Shown in pieces: positions 34,397-42,600 of a DNA stretch of 64,000 nucleotides. Within the stretch, counting starts at the first letter, position 1, and every line of letters begins with the position of its first letter. Position numbers and translations under genes: made by a program. The notes under the pieces are model-generated. The model did not search any database. It was given only the letters and a program-made list of their open reading frames with translations, and was not told the origin of the DNA. This DNA comes from Rhizobium leguminosarum bv. trifolii WSM1325 (GTDB taxonomy: Bacteria; Pseudomonadota; Alphaproteobacteria; Rhizobiales; Rhizobiaceae), in contig CP001624.1 of assembly GCA_000023185.1 (NCBI GenBank), forward strand, positions 186,001 through 250,000, written 5' to 3'.

Positions 34397-35400
34397 TCTT
34401 CGATCTCGCTTGTGAGGAAATCAAGTAGCCTGTTTTCCTCGGCCCGCAAGCCCCGCAGCGGCTCGTTGCCAGTCTCGATCAGCGGATGATCGTTGCCGGC
34501 GAGCGAGATGATCGCGGGATGGATATAGCTCGAGCGCGAGATCGCCGGTGTGTTGTGTAGCGCCTCGGCCGCGGCCTCCGACATCTGCTTCACGGTCGGC
34601 CGGCCGCCACCGAGGATCGTCTCGCGCGCCGCTCCGAAAGCCGCCAGCGATCCGGCCCAGGTGCGAAAGGTCTTCGCCGAAATCGGAATGCCGGATATCT
34701 CGGCCAGATAGGCGTTCAATCGCCCGGAATCGATTGGCTTCAGCGTCCCGCTTTCGTCCTTCCAGACGAAGAGTTGGCGGCCTGGCAGGTCGGCTATCTC
34801 CTCCAGGATCTTCTGCAGCCTCGGATGCTTGAGGCTGCGCTGGACGCGCTTGCCACCTTTCGCACGGAATTTCAGCTCGATCTGCCCGTCGACGATCTTC
34901 AGGTGGCGTTTTAGCAGCGTCGTTGCGCCATAGGTGCCGTTCTCCCTGACATAGGCCTGATTGCCGACGCGGAGGTGCGCCTCGTCGAGCAGCGTCGTCA
35001 AAGCCGCAAGCACGCCATTGACATCCTCTGCACCGGTATCGAGATGGCGCAGCACGGTGCGGCGTATTCGAGGCAGCGCCCGGCCGAACTCGATCAATTG
35101 ATGGAATTTTCCCGCACTTCGGAAGGATTGCCATTCCTTATGGTAGCGGTATTGCTTGCGCCCGCGCGCATCGAAGCCTGTCGCCTGCAAATGGCCGTTG
35201 TCGTAGAGGCAGATCCAGACATTCTCATAGGCTGGGGGCAGACCGAGCGCGCCTATGCGCGCCCGCTGCAATTCGTCGGCAAGCGTCGTACCGTCGGGCA
35301 TCACATAGCTGAAGCCCTTACCCTTCCTTCGCCTGCGGATGCCTGGTTCGGTGTCGCTGACATAGACAAGACCAAGGTCGGTGATGGCTTCGGCATTCAT
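34393..35400 (-). CDS. DNA topoisomerase IB (poxvirus type)
   Basis: The 335-residue protein matches bacterial type IB topoisomerases: KGFSYVMPDGTTL, the N-terminal clamp, then the catalytic pentad region LLDEAHLRVGNQAYVRENGTYGATTL (Arg), GKRVQRSLKH (Lys), KTFRTWAGSLAA (Arg) and SRSSYIHPAI with nucleophile Tyr292. It relaxes supercoils without ATP through a 3'-phosphotyrosine. It overlaps the LigD-type gene by 4 bases and follows glgX by 15 bases. Confidence 0.95.
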   Translation of the reverse strand: MNAEAITDLGLVYVSDTEPGIRRRRKGKGFSYVMPDGTTLADELQRARIGALGLPPAYENVWICLYDNGHLQATGFDARGRKQYRYHKEWQSFRSAGKFHQLIEFGRALPRIRRTVLRHLDTGAEDVNGVLAALTTLLDEAHLRVGNQAYVRENGTYGATTLLKRHLKIVDGQIELKFRAKGGKRVQRSLKHPRLQKILEEIADLPGRQLFVWKDESGTLKPIDSGRLNAYLAEISGIPISAKTFRTWAGSLAAFGAARETILGGGRPTVKQMSEAAAEALHNTPAISRSSYIHPAIISLAGNDHPLIETGNEPLRGLRAEENRLLDFLTSEIEE

Positions 35401-35415
35401 GTTCTCTGCGACCCG

Positions 35416-37572
35416 TTACTTGCTCCTGCGGCCGAACTGGAACCAGCGGCGACGCTCGGCTTTTGTCGCGCCTTTCGGCGGCTCGGTTTGTCCCTTCGGC
35501 GCGAAGACCGCCACGCTCTGGGCATAGACGATGACCGGATTCTCTGGCTCGCGCACCTCGAAAGAACCCGTCTCCGAGCCCGTGTCGAGCACCCTCGACC
35601 ACTGTTTCAGCCCATTCACCACGGGCAGGTGAACCTCGCAGTCGCCACCTGCATTGAAGACGAGGAAGAGGTCGTCCATCTCCTCGGTGTCCGGTGCATG
35701 CACGCTCCTCGAGACGTAGACGCCGAGTACCTGCAAACCGTCGTCGTTCCAGGCCCCATCGTCCATGAAACCGCCGTCCGGCTTGTACCAGGCGATCTCG
35801 ATGCGCCCGTCGTCGGCTGTCTCTCCGGTCAGGAACCGCTCCTGCCGCAAGACGGGATGGGCCTTGCGGAAGGCGACGGCCTGCCGGCAGAAATCGAGGA
35901 AGGGGTCGTCGAGCCCCGACCAATCCGTCCAGCCGATCTCGTTGTCCTGGCAATAGGCGTTGTTGTTGCCGCCTTGGCTGTTGCCCAGCTCGTCGCCGGC
36001 AAGGATCATCGGAACCCCTTGGGAGAGCATCAGCGTCGCCATCATGTTGCGGCGCCGCCGCGCCCGAAGGCTGTTGATGTCCTCGTTATCCGTCACGCCT
36101 TCGGCACCCATATTGTCCGAATGATTATCCGAATGTCCGTCCCTGTTATCCTCGCCGTTCGCGTCATTGTGCTTGTCATCGAAGGAAACCGTGTCCATCA
36201 ACGTGAAGCCGTCATGGGCCGACAGCAGATTGATCGATGACGTCGCGCCGCGATCCGAGTGGTTGAACTGTACCGCCGAGCCGGTGATGCGTTGCGAGAT
36301 CTCCGAGACCATGCCGCCATCGCCCTTCCAAAAGCGACGCACGTCGTCACGAAACTTGTCGTTCCACTCACGGAAGGGATGTGGAAAGCCGCCAACCTGA
36401 TAACCGCCATCGCCCACGTCCCAGGGCTCGGCGATCAGCTTGACACCGGCAAGGATCGGATCCTGGCGGATTGCGCCGAAGAACAGGCCCTGCCGATCGA
36501 ATTCCATATCCTGGCGGCCGAGCGTGCTGGCAAGGTCGAAACGGAAGCCGTCGATATGCATGACGCCGACCCAGTAGCGCAGGCTGTCGAGCACCATGCG
36601 CATTACCATGGGATTGGCGGCATTCAGCGTGTTTCCGGTCCCCGTGGTATCGAAGGTGTGGCGCGGATCGTCGGGAGAGAGAATGTAATAGCTCGCATTG
36701 TCGAGCCCGCGGAAGGACAGCGTCGGCCCTTTCTCGCTGCCTTCGGCGGTGTGGTTATACACCACGTCCATGATGACTTCGATGCCGGCGGCATGGAACT
36801 TCTTCACCATGGTTTTGATTTCGGTGATCTTGTCGCCGGACATGTAGCGTGATTGCGGCGCGAAGAAGCCGAGTGTCTGATAGCCCCAATAATTGCGTAG
36901 GTTGTTTTCCAGGAGATAACGATCGTCGAGGAAATATTGGATCGGCAGAAGCTCGATCGCCGAGATGCCGAGCTTGACGAGATGGTCGATGATTGGATCG
37001 CTGCACATGCCGAGAAAGGTGCCGCGCAGCCGGTCTGGCACCTTCGGATGGGTCATCGTCAGGCCGCGCACATGCGCCTCGTAGATGATGGTGTCGGGCC
37101 AGGGACGGCGGATCGCCTCTTCACCCGCCCAATCGAAGTCCGGATCCTGCACCACGCCCTTGACCGTGAAGGGGGCGCTGTCACGCTCGTCAAAGGAAAG
37201 GTCGTCTTCGCCGATCTGGTAACCGAACAGCGCGTCATCCCATTTAAGCTCGCCCGTCACCTGTTTGGCATAGGGGTCGAGCAGGAGCTTGTTCGGATTG
37301 AAGCGATGGCCGGCCTGCGGGTCATAGGGGCCGTGGGCGCGGTAGCCGTAGACCGTGCCCGGTCCGACGCCGGCAATATAGCCCGACCAGATGTCGCCTT
37401 CGCGTTTCGGCAACGGCAGCCGGGCAATCTCGTTCTTTCCGTCAGGCGAGAAGAGGCAGAGCTCCATCTGTTCCGCATGGGCGGAGAATACCGCGAAATG
37501 GGTGCCAGAACCCGTATACTCCGCTCCCAGCTCCGGCTTGAGGAAGTCGAGTTCTGAAAATGAAAAGCTCAT
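35416..37572 (-). CDS. glgX: Glycogen debranching enzyme GlgX (GH13)
   Basis: The 718-residue protein has an N-terminal CBM48 (GTHFAVFSAHAEQMELCLF) and a GH13 barrel with DVVYNHTAEG, nucleophile Asp346 in DGFRFDLAS, acid/base Glu382 in LIAEPWD and LLSAHDGFTL, then a C-terminal beta domain. It cleaves alpha-1,6 branches left by glycogen phosphorylase. It is first in an operon with topoisomerase IB and LigD polymerase and has an EcfG-type promoter 33 bases upstream, which points to glycogen or trehalose metabolism under stress. No other glg gene is in the window. Confidence 0.96.
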   Translation of the reverse strand: MSFSFSELDFLKPELGAEYTGSGTHFAVFSAHAEQMELCLFSPDGKNEIARLPLPKREGDIWSGYIAGVGPGTVYGYRAHGPYDPQAGHRFNPNKLLLDPYAKQVTGELKWDDALFGYQIGEDDLSFDERDSAPFTVKGVVQDPDFDWAGEEAIRRPWPDTIIYEAHVRGLTMTHPKVPDRLRGTFLGMCSDPIIDHLVKLGISAIELLPIQYFLDDRYLLENNLRNYWGYQTLGFFAPQSRYMSGDKITEIKTMVKKFHAAGIEVIMDVVYNHTAEGSEKGPTLSFRGLDNASYYILSPDDPRHTFDTTGTGNTLNAANPMVMRMVLDSLRYWVGVMHIDGFRFDLASTLGRQDMEFDRQGLFFGAIRQDPILAGVKLIAEPWDVGDGGYQVGGFPHPFREWNDKFRDDVRRFWKGDGGMVSEISQRITGSAVQFNHSDRGATSSINLLSAHDGFTLMDTVSFDDKHNDANGEDNRDGHSDNHSDNMGAEGVTDNEDINSLRARRRRNMMATLMLSQGVPMILAGDELGNSQGGNNNAYCQDNEIGWTDWSGLDDPFLDFCRQAVAFRKAHPVLRQERFLTGETADDGRIEIAWYKPDGGFMDDGAWNDDGLQVLGVYVSRSVHAPDTEEMDDLFLVFNAGGDCEVHLPVVNGLKQWSRVLDTGSETGSFEVREPENPVIVYAQSVAVFAPKGQTEPPKGATKAERRRWFQFGRRSK

Positions 37573-37604
37573 GGTGCCCCGCGTGCTGAAAAGACCAAGC
37601 GGGA

Positions 37605-37629
37605 AACGTTACGGCGGTTCGAAAGTTCC
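37605..37629 (-). promoter_or_regulatory. Sigma-EcfG-type promoter of the glgX operon
   Basis: On the minus strand GGAAC (37629-37625), 16 bases, CGTT (37608-37605): a perfect consensus match ending 32 bases before the glgX ATG. Confidence 0.75.
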
Positions 37630-37675
37630 CTCATTAAAAGGGAAAGCGAAGGATCTTGCCCGCCGATCGAGGCGT

Positions 37676-38470
37676 TTACGGCATCAGCTGGCCGCCATTG
37701 ACCTCGATGATCTGGCCGGTGATGTAGCCCGACAGCGTCGGCGAGGCGAGGAAGAGATAGGCGCCGACGCAATCTTCCGACGTGCCGACGAAACCCATCG
37801 GGATCGACTTGCGCTGCAGCTCCATCTGCTCGTCATTGGTATAACGCTCGTGGAAGGGTGTGGCGATAACGCCCGGCGCCACAGCGTTGACACGGATCCG
37901 GTCGGGGACGAATTCCTTGGCATGGCCGCGCGTGATCGTCGAAACGAAGCCCTTGGATGCCGCATAGAGGATCGCACCATTGCCGCCGCCATTGCGCGCA
38001 GCGATCGAGGTGGTGTTGATGATGAAGCCACCCTGCTTCTTCAGCCAAGGATGGGCCGCACGTGTTGCCGCCAGCACCGAGCGGGCGTTGAGGTCCATGA
38101 CCGCGGCATAATGGGCGTCGGTATATTCCGAGGTCGGCTTGCGCCCCAGCATGCCGCCGGCATTGTTGATGAGCCCGTCGAGATGACCGAAGGTCTTCGC
38201 CGTCTCTTCGACGACACGCTCGGTCTCGCCTTCCCTCGACACGTCGCCCTGGATCAGGTGCACGGTGCCGCCGGCAGCCCGGATCTCGTCTGCAAGCTTC
38301 TCCGCCGGTTCGCGGCTGGCATTGTAATGCACGCCGACCTTGGCCCCTTGAGCCGCAAAGGCGCGGGCGAGCGCCGCGCCGATCCCGGTCGAGGCGCCGG
38401 TGATCAGCACGGCCTTGCCGGACAGGTCCGGCAGCTTGATGGATGCGAGCGATTGCGCAAGTTCGACCAT
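37676..38470 (-). CDS. Short-chain dehydrogenase/reductase
   Basis: The 264-residue classical SDR has TGASTGIG at about residues 22-29, NNAGGMLG, catalytic INTTSIAAR Ser and a substrate segment ILYAASKGFV carrying the Tyr-x3-Lys, then VAPGVIATPF. The ATG at 38470 is chosen because GGGAGG lies 11 bases upstream and the fold begins just after; the frame stays open much further. It resembles glucose/3-oxoacyl reductases but the substrate is not deducible. It is upstream of glgX on the same strand, but glgX has its own promoter. Confidence 0.9.
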   Translation of the reverse strand: MVELAQSLASIKLPDLSGKAVLITGASTGIGAALARAFAAQGAKVGVHYNASREPAEKLADEIRAAGGTVHLIQGDVSREGETERVVEETAKTFGHLDGLINNAGGMLGRKPTSEYTDAHYAAVMDLNARSVLAATRAAHPWLKKQGGFIINTTSIAARNGGGNGAILYAASKGFVSTITRGHAKEFVPDRIRVNAVAPGVIATPFHERYTNDEQMELQRKSIPMGFVGTSEDCVGAYLFLASPTLSGYITGQIIEVNGGQLMP

Positions 38471-38585
38471 GGCGACGATTGCCTCCCGAATAACCAAGGA
38501 CATAGGTGATGAAACGACTAGGAGAAGTCTTATCAGGGGAAATCGGCGAAGGGCAATGCACGAAAGGGAGAGATTCGCAGGGTGC

Positions 38586-39176
38586 CTAGTCCCGACCAGC
38601 GGGATTGAGTTCCCGAGAGAGATCGACAAGTGTCGCGCCCCGGCCTGGCAATGTTTCCTTGCTGCTTTCGATATAAGGACCATAGGCATCGAGGAAAGAC
38701 TGCACGGTATCATTGAAGAAGACCGCGGTTGTCTCCTTGGAGCAGAGCGACGCACTCACGCAAAGACCAAGCCGGTTGAAGAAATAGACGACCTCCCTGA
38801 CCTGCTCCTGGCGTGCGGGCTCCTGCGCGATCCGACGGTTGAAGGACTGCAGCAGGTTGTCCCTGGCGTGTCCGCTCGTCTCAGCCGTCTTCCTGTCGGC
38901 GGGCGGGACCGTCTCGATGAACGACGTGTAGAACTTACGAAGTTCACCATAGGCTTGCCGATAGCCCTGCGTTTCCCAGGTCTCAATGAGGGTGAGCGTA
39001 TATTTCGTCCGTTCGGTCTCCTGGTTCTCGCGGTACTCGAAGACTGCCCAAAAGATTCCCCCCACCGCGCCGACGAAGGTCACAACGGTGATAATGCTGC
39101 TCAGAAGCGACCAGCCGGCATCGGAAACGTAGAAGAAAGAGAGGCCGGCCGGCCGCCTGGATGATGGCTGGCTCAT
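38586..39176 (-). CDS. Membrane-anchored protein of unknown function (third gene of caspase operon)
   Basis: The 196-residue protein starts MSQPSSRRPAGLSFF. One transmembrane segment (about residues 20-45, WSLLSSIITVVTFVGAVGGIFWAVFEY) is followed by a helical, polar domain with ENQETERTKYTLTLIETWE and a conserved-looking VVYFFNRLGLCVSASLC. The arrangement, a single helix followed by an R/E-rich domain with FFNRLG, recalls DUF4760-type proteins, but that is weak. It overlaps the upstream gene by ATGA, so its synthesis is coupled to the secreted small protein. Confidence 0.75.
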   Translation of the reverse strand: MSQPSSRRPAGLSFFYVSDAGWSLLSSIITVVTFVGAVGGIFWAVFEYRENQETERTKYTLTLIETWETQGYRQAYGELRKFYTSFIETVPPADRKTAETSGHARDNLLQSFNRRIAQEPARQEQVREVVYFFNRLGLCVSASLCSKETTAVFFNDTVQSFLDAYGPYIESSKETLPGRGATLVDLSRELNPAGRD

Positions 39177-39613
39177 GGCTTGCAGTTCTCGACCAGATCG
39201 AACCGCACCGACGGATCGATCGTGCCTTCGTGACCATCCAGCAACCGCTTCAGGCAAACAAGGCCTGCCTCATCGAAGATGTAGACGGAGCGTAGCTCGC
39301 GCTGGTTCCGTGCTGTGGATTCACCTCCGGGCGGTAATAGCCCGGGCATCCGATCAAGACCGCGGCGTTCGCGTCCGTCGTCCCCGGCGCAGGCGGAGAG
39401 ATCGACCTCCGCATTGCTCGTTTCCGCGCTCCGGGCGGTTGAAAGAAACTTTTCATAGTCCTGACGGAAGCATTTTGCCCTTACCTCATCCAGCTCGACG
39501 ACCTCGTCACAAATGAGGCACGCGGCGCCGGCGGCGGCAGGTGCGAGAAGCAGCATGGCAGCTGCCAGGACCGCAACCGTTCCATAGGCGTCGCGAAATC
39601 TAAAAGAGGGCAT
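39173..39613 (-). CDS. Small secreted Cys-containing protein (second gene of caspase operon)
   Basis: The 146-residue protein has a hydrophobic signal peptide ending in PAAAGA, directly followed by ACLICDEVVELDE with a CxxC pair; further Cys lie at 48, 75, 120 and 144. Six cysteines in a small exported protein suggest disulfide bonds in the periplasm. The family is not recognised. The gene begins 14 bases inside the end of the caspase-like gene and ends with a 4-base overlap with the membrane protein gene, so the three genes are one tightly coupled operon. The long open frame extending to 40111 is antisense-like extension and not used. Confidence 0.78.
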   Translation of the reverse strand: MPSFRFRDAYGTVAVLAAAMLLLAPAAAGAACLICDEVVELDEVRAKCFRQDYEKFLSTARSAETSNAEVDLSACAGDDGRERRGLDRMPGLLPPGGESTARNQRELRSVYIFDEAGLVCLKRLLDGHEGTIDPSVRFDLVENCKP

Positions 39614-42600
39614 AGTCTCCCACCAATCGGCTGTTGATGATCCAGGGTGTCTGCTTGCCGTCGCTCGCCGCGAAAACCAGCGCCTTGACGCCGCGATACA
39701 GTTCAGAGGCCTCGATGCGACCATTGTGATTGTGGTCATAACGATCGCGTTCCTTTCCGAGGACAGTAACGACCGCGTTGGTGAACAGGCCGCCGACCTC
39801 CCGCCGCCCAAGCGACTCCTGTCGCCCCTTCGCAGCGGCGAGAATGGTGAGATTGGATTTAAGGGCGACGAGGCTGTTGGCGAGATCGTCGTTGGTGGTG
39901 AAAGCCCCGGTCCCCGCGGCGCCGGAGTGGCAGGCGTCAAGAAGGATAGTGATGCGCGCCTCGGTCCTTTCGAACAGCGCGGCCAGCCGGTCGAAAGGCA
40001 AGGCTGTGTGTTCGAGATCCGTTGGATCGGTGGCAGACGTCGCGAAATAGAAACGCCCATTGCGATCCTGCATGCCATGGCCGGCCAGAAACAGGACCGC
40101 GTGGTCCCCACGGACCAGCCCGTCCAGCAGTCGCGCCGTCGCCTCTAGTATGGCCTCGGGTGTGGCACGCCTGTCCTTCGGCCCTGCCTCGCCGCGGAAC
40201 GGTGGCTCTTTACCAAGCGGCTCGGTCAGCGTTTCGAGCACCGTGCCTGCATCGCGCAGAGGGTAATTGAGCGAACGGAGGCGCTCATCCTCGTAAGTGT
40301 TCACGCCGATGACGAGCGCGCGGGTGACCGCACGGCGCGCAAGAGGCTCGCCGAGATCAGCCGATACCGGGAGGCTCGCCAGACCCGCAGAATTGAATCC
40401 GATGACCGACACCCAACGCGCGTCCTTGAGCCTCTCGATCGACACTGCATTTCCGATGGTGGCTGCATCAACCGTTCCGGTCAGAACACCGTCCTGAAAA
40501 ACGGACATATGCACCGTCTCAGCCGGGTCGAAGTGCAATACGGCTCTTACGCGACTGCCGTTTTCCTCGAGCGCAATCTCGCCTGTCAACGACGGCGGTA
40601 CGCCCACCTCGGCGACGGCCTGCGGCGTCTGCCCTCGATCAAGAACGGCGCGCGCCAGATCTGGGACCTGGCGCGCTATGCCGAACCGGTCGAGACTATA
40701 CTGTCCAACCCTACCGGGAAACTTCAGATCGATGAGGGCGGCGGCCTCGGCTGTCGCGTCGTAAAAGTAGTCCCTGGTCCAGACCGCGATCTCGTCGTCG
40801 GCGATGCGCCCGGACAGAAGCGACTGCCTATCGTCCAGAATGGCGTGAATATAGAAGTTGCCGTCAGAATTAAGTTGCACCGCATGGCGACGGTCTTTCG
40901 TCAACCAGGCGTCGACGAGGAGGTCGCCATTCGGAAGATTCTCGCCGATCCAGAGGAACTTCTGTGTTGCGCGGTCACGCACGGTAATGACGCCGTTGCC
41001 GGGCGCATAGGTCAGCAGCAGGTCGTCATTGGCTTTGATACGAAAAGCGTGCTGGTACCACAGACGATGGGCATTGTTTTCGAAGAAAAATGCGCCTTCC
41101 GCCTGAAGTGCCGCACTCGCCGCCGGCGCGGGGCGCGCGATATCCATGACGTAAAGGGCAGCATAGGGCCTGAGGCTCCCGAACGTCGCCCCCGCGACAC
41201 ACTCCGCACGCGCCACCCATACCGCCCCGCGAGACGTGCGGACGGTCGAGACCTCGACAACATCGCGAGGCGCTAGCAGCGAGCCCGTGCCCCCCGAGCT
41301 TGAGGATTCTCCGAGCAGAAGATGTTCACAGTCGGAGATGGGACCCTCCTCCCCGACGGGCAGAGCCCAGTCGAATCGCCAGCCCGCACGCTCCGCCTCG
41401 CGGCGGAAGCGCCCCATCGCCTCTGCGGATCGTTTCAGCCGCTGGTCGCGATCAAGCGCGTGAAGGGCGTTGTTTTCACCCGCGGCGTAGGACGCGAGGA
41501 GGCGTTCACCGTCGACCATTGGATCGAGCGCGACGCCGAGGCGCAAGAGTTGTTCGGGCAAGGCAGCGGCGAGAGGCGTGTCGTTGCCGGCTCTGGTGGA
41601 GCCTTGGTCGTTCGATGCCACGGCGGTATCGATCATGACTGCCTGAAGCTCAATTTTGGCCAACGTGCGCGACAGGCTCTCCGTAAAATCGCGGGGGCGG
41701 CGGCTGTCGGCTTCCGCGACCTCCCAGTCTTCCCAGGTACTGGTCGTCTTGAAGCCGCCGGCAACATCGAATTCCCGAGCGACACTGACGGGCGACACCA
41801 TGCCAAGCGACCAGAACATATGAAAATGAAGGGGAATTGTCTCGCCACCTTCGGAACTGTAAGCGCCCGAAGAATTCGCGATCGAGGCGTAATCCGGGTT
41901 CTGGAGCGCACCAACGCGGTAGCCGGCGCCACCCCAGATGGCGTAGGCAGCATTCTCCAGATCGATCGCCACGCGCGTTTGACCGCGTTCTGCGGTGCAG
42001 CAAGACGGCCCGGTAATCTGTTCCCGTATGCGCAAATGATCGCCGAAGGTAGAGGAAAAATTCACCTCCGCCCAAGGCGCGAGTGTGGTGAAGACGACAC
42101 TGTCGCCGAGCGCCCAGCGAAGGTCGCCGGCATCCGCTGTCGCAGCCGTATGCCCATCGACCATGTCGACGATGTCGAGCCGGCCATTATGCTCGACGCC
42201 GATGAAGCGGTGGGTTGGCGAGATCCGCAGGTGTGTGCCTGCCCGCTCGACGATTTCCGTCCCGCTTGCCGCATCCAGCAGAAGAAAGCGGGTATCGTTG
42301 AGGAGGATGCGGCGGGAGAATTTAGGGATATCGATGCTATGTGTGAACGCCGCGCGGCCCTCGGCGGTGTTGAGGACGATCTCGGCGGGCGCCGGTGCGA
42401 TTTCGAGCCGCTCGGACCCTTCCTTCAGAACGATCTCCTCCTCGCAGGCGCGCAGATAGCCCACCAATGTGACGGATAGGTTCAAAGGCCCGGCTTGCAG
42501 CGGAATGGCTGAAACTGAACCACTCGCCGCGGCGCCACGCGTCGCCAGAGCGACCATGGCGCGTGTCTTGCCGAGACCGGTTTTGATCGCGAACGGATTG

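Noticed and set aside
39614..40111. N-terminal extension of the small secreted protein gene
   Set aside because: The extension overlaps the caspase domain coding region and lacks a signal peptide; the signal sequence begins at 39613.
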